This document shows positions 8,565 to 15,133 of a stretch of 64,000 nucleotides of DNA, piece by piece. The DNA comes from Candidatus Melainabacteria bacterium (GTDB lineage Bacteria; Cyanobacteriota; Vampirovibrionia; Obscuribacterales; Obscuribacteraceae), in contig JADJWK010000001.1 in assembly GCA_016716405.1 (NCBI GenBank), positions 744,001 through 808,000 of the forward strand, read 5' to 3'. Numbering within the stretch: position 1 is the stretch's first letter; each line of letters opens with the position of its first letter. The notes below the pieces were generated by a model. The model made no database searches, was not told where the DNA came from, and saw nothing but the letters and a program-made list of their open reading frames with translations. The position numbers were made by a program, and so were the translations under genes.

Positions 8565-9461
8565 ATGAATGCACAAGTAGCAAATTCGTTCGCAACTGAT
8601 GGGCGGCAAGATTCGCCCATGTGGCAGGAGCGCTCGTTGAGCCATTCCGACAGGGAGGCTTTTCGAACCTGCCGAAAGTCCTACAAAGACCGCAAAACTC
8701 GTGCCAAGCGAGTGAAGCGCGAGACCCCGCAATTTGTCGGCGACCTCACCCATCTGGGTACGGCAGTCGATGACTCCGCGGAACGCGAAAAGCTGCTCAG
8801 CAGGCAGCTCGAGCGGGTTCCGGAAGCGGACCGTGACGAGGTGGAAGCCACCGTGCGTGCGCTGATCGCCAACGACGCCGCCATGGAAACCGAGGGTGCC
8901 GTGGACGTTCAGAAGGAGAAGCTGATCCGCTGGACCGACCCCGAGACGGGCTGGGATCTGGTGGCCAAGCCCGACTCCATGGGCTTCGTCGTCGATGACG
9001 CCAGGGACCGCGAGGTTCTCGAGGTCGTCGACAAGAAGACCGCGTACACGGTGAAGGAATCGCACATCAAGCAACTCCTGTTCTTCGGGATGGTGGCCAG
9101 CCTGTCCATGATGGAGTCCTTCCTGGGCAGCATCAAGCTGGTGGCGCGCGCCCTGCGTGGCAAGGAGGAGAAAGTTCTCTGGTACAGCCGTGCCAGGACT
9201 CCTCAGAACCTGCGCGAAGTGCGAGCCGACATCTACGAAATCGAGAAGTCCATCGAGACGGACTCGTTTCCGCCGACCACCGGGATGCACTGCAACCGGT
9301 GCCCCTTCCGGGAAGGCTGCGACGCGTTCAAGGCGTGGACCGCTCAGGAGCGTACCGAGCAGGAGCAGGCCGGCAACACCGATGTGGGTGAAGGGGCCGG
9401 GCGTCACCGGGACGGTAAGGGACGCCGTCCCTTCTACCTGTCCCGCCGGCGCTATGCCTGA
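8565..9461 (+). CDS. Cas4/RecB-like PD-(D/E)XK nuclease with four-cysteine cluster
   Basis: A 298-residue protein with the layout of Cas4/AddB-type PD-(D/E)XK exonucleases (PDDEXK_1 family). It has an early Cys in SDREAFRTCRKSY, the acidic motif FVVDDARDREVLEVVDKKTA giving D and (E/D)xK, and three late cysteines in MHCNRCPFREGC, as for a 4Fe-4S cluster. Such proteins resect DNA ends in repair, recombination or CRISPR adaptation. No cas1, cas2, CRISPR repeat or helicase gene is near, so a CRISPR role is not supported; phage-type or repair use is more likely. It starts at ATG 8565 after GAAAGG and sits directly downstream of the structured leader RNA at 8441-8536. Confidence 0.72.
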   Translation: MNAQVANSFATDGRQDSPMWQERSLSHSDREAFRTCRKSYKDRKTRAKRVKRETPQFVGDLTHLGTAVDDSAEREKLLSRQLERVPEADRDEVEATVRALIANDAAMETEGAVDVQKEKLIRWTDPETGWDLVAKPDSMGFVVDDARDREVLEVVDKKTAYTVKESHIKQLLFFGMVASLSMMESFLGSIKLVARALRGKEEKVLWYSRARTPQNLREVRADIYEIEKSIETDSFPPTTGMHCNRCPFREGCDAFKAWTAQERTEQEQAGNTDVGEGAGRHRDGKGRRPFYLSRRRYA

Positions 9462-9496
9462 TTCTCAACGACAACGTTAGCTGAAGGAGCTCAACA

Positions 9497-10276
9497 ATGA
9501 TCGATTGTGGATTGGACCATGGCCACGACCTCGGCGGTGATCCGCTGGGCCTGGCCTTCGACATGCTCGGCGACGTCGATGTCTGCGGCGCCGATATTCT
9601 CGCCGAGTGCGGGCACGACGTCGCCTGCATCGACTTCGATGGGCAATCTTCCCTGGGTGTCCTGGGCATGTCGGCGGAGGGCGATGCCGCTTCCGACAGC
9701 CTCGATCTCAGGACGAAGGGCGTCCACGTGGTCGGTCACGGCTACACCGACGTGAAGAGGCTCTTCGCCGAGCAAGCCGAGAAGAACGGCCTCATCCGGG
9801 TGCCTTTCATCCAGGTGGGTGGGCGGGACCTCGACGCCTCGGAGGAGCGGATCGTGCCGATCTCGCGCTGGAGTCGCAAGCTCCCGAAGGGCACCATGCC
9901 TGCCGGAGCCGTCGGCAACAGCACCGGGCGCACCCGCTGGTGGCGTCAGTACTGGCAGGTGGGCAAGAAGAGCCATCCCTGGGCGAAGCCGGTTTTCGAC
10001 CGGAAAGCCCTGACCTGCTTCGAAGTGGTGTGCATCTCCTGGGAGTACGGTGACACGTGCGACTGCGAGACCATGCTCGTCATCCGGGTGAAGTGCCTGT
10101 CTCGCTACAGCAGCGCGAGCGAATGCTGGAACCACCTCCGCACTCCGCTCGAGCGGCATGACTGTGCCGGATCCAGGCTTCGCGGTCTGGTGAAAGCCGC
10201 CCTCGGCCTCGCCAGACCCGGCGAAGCCGCCCGACTGCTGCGGGCGCACGCCATGCGCCAGTTGCAGGTCGCCTGA
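9497..10276 (+). CDS. unknown 259-residue cysteine-containing protein
   Basis: Starts at ATG 9497 after AAGGAG, 35 bases beyond the nuclease-like gene, so the two are probably co-transcribed. The protein is rich in Asp, Gly and Cys near its start (DCGLDHGHDLGGD, then ACIDFDGQSS). The middle is basic and aromatic (TRWWRQYWQVGKKSHPW). A Cys-rich stretch follows (TCFEVVCISWEYGDTCDC), and the C-terminal helix is basic. No family recognised. Association with the nuclease suggests a nucleic-acid role, but only by position. Confidence 0.65.
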   Translation: MIDCGLDHGHDLGGDPLGLAFDMLGDVDVCGADILAECGHDVACIDFDGQSSLGVLGMSAEGDAASDSLDLRTKGVHVVGHGYTDVKRLFAEQAEKNGLIRVPFIQVGGRDLDASEERIVPISRWSRKLPKGTMPAGAVGNSTGRTRWWRQYWQVGKKSHPWAKPVFDRKALTCFEVVCISWEYGDTCDCETMLVIRVKCLSRYSSASECWNHLRTPLERHDCAGSRLRGLVKAALGLARPGEAARLLRAHAMRQLQVA

Positions 10277-10306
10277 CGGGCGCGCCACACGAGCGTGTCC
10301 GGAATG

Positions 10307-10348
10307 TGAGAGCCCGGTCGGCTGACGGTCCGACGGACCGGGCTCTCA
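10307..10348 (+). repeat. inverted repeat between unknown gene and Bax inhibitor gene
   Basis: GAGAGCCCGGTC pairs perfectly with GACCGGGCTCTC over twelve base pairs around a 16-base loop. There is no T-run after it, so it is either a leader structure of the next gene or a factor-assisted terminator. Confidence 0.6.
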
Positions 10349-10405
10349 GTGACTGTGCCCCGCCTCGGACCGGGTGGGGCGCGTTTTCAACGATTGAAGG
10401 AAACT

Positions 10406-11038
10406 ATGAACGAACTGACACTCCTCTCGAAAGTGGCTCTGCTTCTCAGCGGCAGCCTGCTCATCGGTGCCGCCGGCACCTACCTCGGACGCGCCATCCA
10501 GTCCATCGGCGCGTTCATCCTGCTCGCGGTGCTGTTCATCGGGGGCGCCATCGGCGTCATGTTCCTGGCGAGCGCACCGCCTGCGGTCGGCATCACGAGT
10601 CTGTTCGTGTGGGTCTTCATCTCGGGGCTCTTCATCGGACCCTCCATCGAGATGTATGCCAAGAAGCTCGGCTGGCAGACGGTGTTCCTCGCCTATGCCG
10701 GCACGGGCGGCGTCATGGCTCTGACCGGTGCGGTCGGGATGTTCTCCGGCGTGGACTTCAGCGGCCTCGGGCCGATCCTGATGTTCGGCTTGTTCGGTCT
10801 GATCATCGCCGGCATCGTCGGCATCTTCTGGCGCATGTCCAGGACGGTCAATATCGTCTACTCCCTGATCGGGATGGTGATCTTCGCCGGCTACTTCCTC
10901 TTAGATTTCTTCCGGCTCACCAAGTCGGAGAATACGTGGGAGTCCGCGATTCGCCTGACGATGGCGATCTATCTGGACTTCATAAACTTCCTGCTCTACC
11001 TGCTTCAGTTCCTGGCCGCGGCCTCGGACAAGAGCTGA
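10406..11038 (+). CDS. Bax inhibitor-1 (YccA/YbhL) family membrane protein
   Basis: A 210-residue polytopic membrane protein with about seven hydrophobic segments. The C-terminal signature AIYLDFINFLLYLLQFL is the Bax inhibitor-1 family hallmark, and the spacing of the helices fits. Bacterial members such as YccA are known modulators of FtsH, and some are proton-sensitive calcium leak channels. Two FtsH genes lie in other accessory clusters of this window, so a link to membrane protein quality control is plausible. It starts at ATG 10406 after GAAGGA and stands alone between two hairpins. Confidence 0.88.
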   Translation: MNELTLLSKVALLLSGSLLIGAAGTYLGRAIQSIGAFILLAVLFIGGAIGVMFLASAPPAVGITSLFVWVFISGLFIGPSIEMYAKKLGWQTVFLAYAGTGGVMALTGAVGMFSGVDFSGLGPILMFGLFGLIIAGIVGIFWRMSRTVNIVYSLIGMVIFAGYFLLDFFRLTKSENTWESAIRLTMAIYLDFINFLLYLLQFLAAASDKS

Positions 11039-11108
11039 GTGGAGCGGGTGTCTCGGTAGAGCGTGTCGTCGGAGAGCCCGCTTAGCTTTCCGGTAAGGAT
11101 GCGCTAAT

Positions 11109-11136
11109 GGCGCCGGGTCTTTCGGGACCCGGCGCC
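11109..11136 (+). terminator. strong hairpin after the Bax inhibitor gene
   Basis: GGCGCCGGGTCT and GGACCCGGCGCC form a near-perfect stem around TTCG. No long T-run follows. It lies 71 bases after the stop codon. A second palindromic hairpin, ACCGGCTT/AAGCCGGT, follows at about 11200 and may belong to the next gene's leader. Confidence 0.65.
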
Positions 11137-11322
11137 TGTCGTCTCGGGGGCGAGCGCGAGCTCGTCAGGGTGCTCCGGCATCGGCTCGAGCGACAGAAGG
11201 ACCGGCTTGCAAGCCGGTTGTGCCGGGAGGGTCGGGACAAGCGGGTCCTGCTCCTCTCAATTCCAAACAACTAACCAATCCCTCGCATTGCTCGCGAGGA
11301 GAAAGAACCTGGAGGTTTTATC

Positions 11323-11877
11323 ATGGCACTAGCAAGCACAGGAGCGACCCTCAATGCTGAGGTGATCGCTCGTAATCACGAGAAGGGCTCGCTCACACTC
11401 GAGCTCGACACAGGCGAACGCGCTGTCCTTCCATCGGGCAGAATGCTCGGCAAGACCCAGCAGGATCGCTGGGAGCGCTTCGAACGTCTAACCGACGGCA
11501 CCGAGATCCGGGTGCTCGTCATCGCCCAGCGCGAAGACAGAAACTTCCGTCCCTGGTTCATCGTCAGCGAGCGTCTCGATGACGACGTTGAGATGCCGGA
11601 GGGGGAAGGTTCGGATTCAGCGGAAACCGAGCCGTCGGTCTCGCATTCTCAGCGGGAGGAGCTCTTGAGGCTCTTTCCCGTGGGCAAGCGGGTCACCGGC
11701 AAGGTCCTGGGTCGTCGTAACGGAGCCATCGCCGTCCGTCTGGGCACGGTGGTCGCGCTTCTGCCTCTCGCCCTGATCGGCTCCGCCAAGGAGTCGTCGT
11801 TCCATAGCGGCGTCAACGTCAAGGCAACGGTCCACGAGGTCGGCGCCAGTGGGGTTGTGCTCAGCCGCATCGGTTAG
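11323..11877 (+). CDS. protein with one or two S1-like OB domains
   Basis: 184 residues. The C-terminal 70 fit the S1 RNA-binding pattern: VGKRVTGKVLGRRNGAIAV, then VALLPLALIG, then GVNVKATVHEVGASGVVLSRIG. The N-terminal half (ATLNAEVIARNHEKGSLTLEL to WFIVSER) looks like a more divergent version of the same fold. A Ser/Glu-rich acidic linker at about residues 90-112 separates them. Probably an RNA-binding protein; targets are unknown. It starts at ATG 11323, after the purine-rich AGGAGAAAGAACCTGGAGG. Confidence 0.55.
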   Translation: MALASTGATLNAEVIARNHEKGSLTLELDTGERAVLPSGRMLGKTQQDRWERFERLTDGTEIRVLVIAQREDRNFRPWFIVSERLDDDVEMPEGEGSDSAETEPSVSHSQREELLRLFPVGKRVTGKVLGRRNGAIAVRLGTVVALLPLALIGSAKESSFHSGVNVKATVHEVGASGVVLSRIG

Positions 11878-11918
11878 GCAAGAGGTTTTGCTGAAGGTTT
11901 CGGCAAAGGTCAAAAACC

Positions 11919-11945
11919 GGGGGAGCAGCCACTCCCCCTTTCCCT
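11919..11945 (+). terminator. intrinsic terminator
   Basis: GGGGGAG pairs with CTCCCCC around CAGCCA, followed by TTTCCCTT. It separates the S1-like gene from the next gene, whose ribosome binding site GAAAGGAG starts a few bases on. Confidence 0.75.
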
Positions 11946-11966
11946 TCTCTTGAAAGGAGCTTGATC

Positions 11967-12359
11967 ATGAAGCGCAATTCCAGCACGGCAAACGTCAGCG
12001 TCGACTTCACGCAGGGGCGCGGCTTCGGTCGCATGGGCGAAGGGCTTCCGGCGGACTTCCTGGACACCCGGGAGCCGCTGGTGGTCACCAGCACCATCGC
12101 GGCTCTCTATGCCAACCCCGAAGACGAGGATGGCAGCCTGACCAACAAGTACAGCCGGGCGATTGTGAGCCTGGCTCTGTTCGCGGGCGGATGCCCCGTC
12201 ACCCTGACGAAGCAGCAGTATCGCAAGCTCGAGCGTCGAGTGCGCGACTACGCTTCGTTCATGGACTGCGAGCAGTACGAAGGCGCCAACAACCTGAGCT
12301 TCGCCCGGTACGTGCTCCGGCACGCCCGGCGCCGCGCCCAGGGCGAAGGCGTCATCTAG
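11967..12359 (+). CDS. unknown 130-residue protein
   Basis: ATG 11967 lies seven bases after AAAGGAG. The N-terminus is polar, followed by TSTIAALYANPEDEDGSL, a helical SRAIVSLALFAGGCPVTL, and a strongly basic end (YRKLERRVRDYASF ... RYVLRHARRRAQ). The basic C-terminus could bind nucleic acid. No family recognised. Confidence 0.65.
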   Translation: MKRNSSTANVSVDFTQGRGFGRMGEGLPADFLDTREPLVVTSTIAALYANPEDEDGSLTNKYSRAIVSLALFAGGCPVTLTKQQYRKLERRVRDYASFMDCEQYEGANNLSFARYVLRHARRRAQGEGVI

Positions 12360-12379
12360 CAGCCGATTCGTTTCACCGT

Positions 12380-12423
12380 GGGAAGGTCTGTCACCGGCAA
12401 TGGTGCCGGCGGTGGTCCTTCCC
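12380..12423 (+). terminator. hairpin between two cluster B genes
   Basis: GGGAAGG pairs with CCTTCCC, and inside it ACCGGCA pairs with TGCCGG. It begins 20 bases after one stop and ends 28 bases before the next start, so it can serve as terminator or leader hairpin. Confidence 0.6.
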
Positions 12424-12451
12424 TGTTCTCAACCCGAAAGGAGACTACGCT

Positions 12452-12846
12452 ATGAAGACTGCAATGTTGACCATCGCTGGTGATCTGTCGAATACCGGCT
12501 GGACCCCGGCCGCCGCGGCTCTCGCCGCTGCCGAGTCCGTCATCGACAGCCACCGTTTCGCCACCGAGACCGACCGCGTTCTCGCTCGCCACGAGGGCGA
12601 CGAGGGCCTGGCGCTTTTCCCGTCGACCGACGAGTTGATGGCGATGGGCGTCAGCCTCTTCGACCTCAGCCGGGCGCTCGAGGCCGGTCTCAAGGGTGAG
12701 GATGTCGCCGGCTTGCTCGCGTCCTACGACGCGGACACGCTGAACGCCACCTCGCCAACTACGACGAGCACGCCGAGCTCGCGTCCCTCCACCCCGACCC
12801 GGTGGAGCGGGTGCTGCATCGGCACGGCGAGTGCGCCTGCGTCTGA
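12452..12846 (+). pseudogene. frameshifted first copy of the duplicated gene
   Basis: The first 97 codons are identical in protein to the intact copy at 13141-13536 (MKTAMLTIAGDLSNTGW and onward). One G is then missing in the stretch ACGCTGAACGCC, where the intact copy has ACGCTGAACGGCC. The shifted frame does not stop at the original end. It runs through the terminator and tRNA-like element to 13066, giving a low-complexity Ser/Thr/Pro-rich tail. This looks like a decayed duplicate, unless it is a sequencing error or a programmed slip. Confidence 0.75.
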
Positions 12847-12865
12847 CGCAGAAGCACAAGCACCA

Positions 12866-12900
12866 GCAGGCACCGGCGCATCATGCCGGTGCCTGCCTTT
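12866..12900 (+). terminator. intrinsic terminator, copy 1
   Basis: GCAGGCACCGGC pairs perfectly with GCCGGTGCCTGC around GCATCAT, followed by CTTTCTT. It is part of the duplicated unit. Confidence 0.85.
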
Positions 12901-12910
12901 CTTCCCGATA

Positions 12911-12976
12911 TGGCTGTGGCCACAAGGTGTGGACCGGATGATAGCCCGGCCGGGTTCGATTCCCGGGCAGCCGCCA
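12911..12976 (+). ncRNA. tRNA-like cloverleaf element, copy 1
   Basis: 66 bases that fold like a shrunken tRNA. The acceptor stem is TGGCTGT with GCAGCCG (two wobbles). The D-like arm is CCAC-AAGGT-GTGG. The anticodon-like arm is CCGG-ATGATAGC-CCGG (eight-base loop, possible GAT anticodon with T33). The T arm is perfect: CCGGG-TTCGATT-CCCGG. CCA follows the acceptor stem with no discriminator base, and there is no variable loop, so this is not a normal tRNA. It lies 11-14 bases after a terminator and 8 bases before leader RNA copy 2. It may be a processing signal or a tRNA relic. Confidence 0.55.
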
Positions 12977-12983
12977 TTTTTCA

Positions 12984-13090
12984 ATCCTGAATCCACGATT
13001 GGTTCGTGGAGGAGGCCGGGTCCGGGTTTCACAGAAATCTCCGGGTCCGGTGCTGGTCTGACCTGATGAAGGCAGGCCGGGGAAACCCCC
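12984..13090 (+). ncRNA. structured leader RNA, copy 2 (upstream of duplicated gene)
   Basis: It has the invariant ATCCTGAA, GGAGG, CCGG-GT...GT-CCGG, TGCTGG and CCGGGGAAA blocks. The first hairpin is CCACGA/TTCGTGG. The CCGG-GT domain here holds a longer inner hairpin (CCGG...GTTT-CACAG-AAAT...CCGG). The third hairpin is TCTG-a-CCT/AGGCAGG with a bulged A and loop GATGA. The last hairpin is GGGG-AAA-CCCC. All stems differ in sequence from copies 1 and 3-7 but stay paired. Confidence 0.75.
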
Positions 13091-13140
13091 GGGCGCGGCA
13101 TGTCGCTGCGTTCAACTCGAACTCTTACGGAGACTACGCT

Positions 13141-13536
13141 ATGAAGACTGCAATGTTGACCATCGCTGGTGATCTGTCGAATACCGGCTGGACCCCGGCC
13201 GCCGCGGCTCTCGCCGCTGCCGAGTCCGTCATCGACAGCCACCGTTTCGCCACCGAGACCGACCGCGTTCTCGCTCGCCACGAGGGCGACGAGGGCCTGG
13301 CGCTTTTCCCGTCGACCGACGAGTTGATGGCGATGGGCGTCAGCCTCTTCGACCTCAGCCGGGCGCTCGAGGCCGGTCTCAAGGGTGAGGATGTCGCCGG
13401 CTTGCTCGCGTCCTACGACGCGGACACGCTGAACGGCCACCTCGCCAACTACGTCGAGCACGCCGAGCTCGCGTCCCTCCACCCCGACCCGGTGGAGCGG
13501 GTGCTGCATCGGCACGGCGAGTGCGCCTGCGTCTGA
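13141..13536 (+). CDS. unknown 131-residue protein (intact copy of duplicated gene)
   Basis: Starts at ATG 13141 after ACGGAGACTACGCT. The protein has an alanine-rich helical stretch (TPAAAALAAAESVIDSHRF), then charged helices with a short motif DELMAMGVSLFDLSRALEAGLKGEDVAGLL. It ends in a His/Cys-containing segment (VERVLHRHGECACV). No known family, signal peptide or membrane segment. It sits behind leader RNA copy 2 and is followed by a terminator and a second tRNA-like element. The first copy at 12452 is frameshifted. Confidence 0.75.
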   Translation: MKTAMLTIAGDLSNTGWTPAAAALAAAESVIDSHRFATETDRVLARHEGDEGLALFPSTDELMAMGVSLFDLSRALEAGLKGEDVAGLLASYDADTLNGHLANYVEHAELASLHPDPVERVLHRHGECACV

Positions 13537-13555
13537 CGCAGAAGCACAAGCACCA

Positions 13556-13590
13556 GCAGGCACCGGCGCATCATGCCGGTGCCTGCCTTT
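13556..13590 (+). terminator. intrinsic terminator, copy 2
   Basis: Same twelve-base-pair stem as at 12866 (GCAGGCACCGGC with GCCGGTGCCTGC), followed by CTTTCTT, at the same distance from the stop codon of the intact gene. Confidence 0.85.
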
Positions 13591-13600
13591 CTTCCCGATA

Positions 13601-13666
13601 TGGCTGTGGCCACAAGGTGTGGACCGGATGATAGCCCGGCCGGGTTCGATTCCCGGGCAGCCGCCA
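13601..13666 (+). ncRNA. tRNA-like cloverleaf element, copy 2
   Basis: Identical to the element at 12911-12976, including the perfect T arm and the 3' CCA. Here it is followed by unrelated sequence rather than by the leader RNA. Confidence 0.55.
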
Positions 13667-13810
13667 TTATCAATCTAAAACGCAGCAGCCACAGGGCTGG
13701 TCTGCGGCCGCGCTCGCCTGAGAAGGCGACTCAGTCCGACGGTAAGAAATCGGCGACTCGAGCTCGCGGAATCGCGAGGATTTCACAGTCAATCCGAAAG
13801 GAGAATAGAT

Positions 13811-14371
13811 ATGTCAGCTGACAACGTTGTCTTTGTTGTGAAGACCAAGAAGCGCGGCAAGGCCAGCTTCGGCGTGTTCCATGGCAGTGCGTCCTGGTTC
13901 GAGGAGCTCTGGCTGGACGTGAGCAGCCTGCGCGAGCCGGAGCTTCGCTTCTACAAGTCGCCGGAGCCCGGGCGGCTCGCCGAGCTGCTTGCCGAAGGCG
14001 AGCAGTTCACGAGCCTGTATGACGCCCTGGTTCGTGCCGGCGAGATGGCGGTCGCGATTCCGTACGTCGAGTACGGCATTCAGATCGTCGATGTGACCGG
14101 CAAGCACGAGCCCTGGACCAAGGATGTGGCCGACCAGCCCCTCAGGAACTACGAGCGTCTCGAAGCGCTCAGGGCTGCTGTTCTGGCAGCGCTCGAAGGG
14201 AAGGAAGGCGAGGTCGTCTTCCGCAATCCGGGCTTCCCGGATGGCACCCTGCGCGACATGTATGTCGCCATCCGGTGCGAGGTCGGCGACCGTGGCCGGG
14301 AGTGCCAGTGGTGCCCCGGTGATGGCGACGAGCCGGAGTCCTACAGGCTCACGCCTGTTCCTGCCGAGTGA
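13811..14371 (+). CDS. unknown 186-residue protein, last gene of cluster B
   Basis: Starts at ATG 13811 after GAAAGGAG. The first half alternates strands and helices (NVVFVVKTKKRGKASFGVF, WFEELWLDVSSL). The middle resembles a small alpha/beta domain (GEMAVAIPYVEYGIQIVDV). The C-terminus has a Cys pair in GRECQWCPGDGDEPES. No family recognised. The upstream 130 bases contain several short hairpins, including CTCGCG-GAAT-CGCGAG. A strong terminator follows. Confidence 0.7.
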   Translation: MSADNVVFVVKTKKRGKASFGVFHGSASWFEELWLDVSSLREPELRFYKSPEPGRLAELLAEGEQFTSLYDALVRAGEMAVAIPYVEYGIQIVDVTGKHEPWTKDVADQPLRNYERLEALRAAVLAALEGKEGEVVFRNPGFPDGTLRDMYVAIRCEVGDRGRECQWCPGDGDEPESYRLTPVPAE

Positions 14372-14379
14372 TCGGTAGT

Positions 14380-14420
14380 GCGAGGAGGGGTGGCGAAAGC
14401 TGCCCCTCCTCGCGCTTTCT
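14380..14420 (+). terminator. intrinsic terminator of cluster B
   Basis: GCGAGGAGGGG pairs with CCCCTCCTCGC around a 12-base loop, followed by GCTTTCTTCTC. It lies nine bases after the last gene of the cluster. Confidence 0.85.
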
Positions 14421-14432
14421 TCTCATCCGTGA

Positions 14433-14457
14433 GCTATTACAGAAGATAGTGAAACTT
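14433..14457 (+). repeat. cluster-end motif, site 1
   Basis: GCTATTACAGAAGATAGTGAAAC, one of seven sites with the pattern CTAT...ATAGTRAAA in the same orientation. It lies just after the cluster B terminator. A small TTGCCC-TC-GGGCAA hairpin follows at once. Confidence 0.6.
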
Positions 14458-15133
14458 GCCCTCGGGCAAATTGTTGTTATCGATCGATAGCCTTCGCTGC
14501 GCCATGTGATTGCGCCTGTATATGCTATGCGTGATCGGTGCGGCTGATATTTGTGCATTGCCCGTCACGGGCCGGTTCTGGTCGAGGCTGTAAAGGCTTG
14601 TTGCGAGCGGGATAGTGGCTGTAGATGCGATCGGATTGTTTTGCATATCGAACCGCTAGTGATACCGCGCTAAGATAACTTCCGATAATAGTATCATTTT
14701 TGCTACCAGTCCGTATATGCTTCGTGTATTGCCGAATCCGGCTTAGTAAGCCAGTTCCTGGGTTTGGCGGCAGGCGATCTACTTGCAACGGTATATCCTC
14801 GACGCCAGATGTAGGTTAAGCGTTTTCCAGAATTTTGATTCTAATGAATGCTGAAAAGCCAGGTGGCTAAGGACTTGGCGGGTTGTTTACAGGTTTTCTA
14901 CGGAAAGTTACATATTGCCCTGGCACCACTATCGGTAGTACATTATTCCCAACAAAATTTTTCGAAACCACAACCGAATCTGTTAGCTGCTGCTAAGAAA
15001 AAGCGCCTGTCCGCGCGTGGGTGAAGTGATTCTCCCGGAAACGCGGTGGTCTGGCACTATCTTCCGGTTTGGCCCCTTTCTGGGGTCGTGGACTCGTGTA
15101 CCCAAAAATCGTCAACAGGAAGGAAATCCAGGA
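14458..15133. other. 676-base gene-free region before nrdJ
   Basis: AT-rich compared with its surroundings, with no credible coding frame. It probably holds the nrdJ promoter and leader. I looked for a cobalamin riboswitch, which often controls nrdJ, and found no convincing B12 box; the nearest resemblance is GGCACCACTATCGG near 14921. Confidence 0.5.

Larger units (their letters stand above)
12440..13668 (+). repeat. direct duplication of a gene, its terminator and a tRNA-like element
   Basis: Bases 12440-12978 and 13129-13668 are nearly identical. The unit runs from the ribosome binding site GGAGACTACGCT through the gene, its terminator and the tRNA-like element. Visible differences are one missing G (copy 1, near 12743) and one A/T change about 20 bases later. 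The two copies are separated by about 150 bases containing leader RNA copy 2. Confidence 0.9.

Noticed and set aside
8145..9407. Long open frame on the minus strand (420 codons) opposite the Cas4-like gene
   Set aside because: It lacks a ribosome binding site, has His/Leu/Gly-rich shadow composition, and overlaps two well-supported plus-strand genes.
12984..13090. Hammerhead ribozyme (CTGATGA and GAAA present in leader copy 2)
   Set aside because: The CTGATGA string lies in a variable hairpin loop and is absent from copies 1 and 3-7, so the hammerhead core is not conserved.
14820..15000. Possible cobalamin riboswitch upstream of nrdJ
   Set aside because: Only a weak resemblance to a B12 box (GGCACCACT) and no supporting stems could be found by eye; an Infernal search would settle it.
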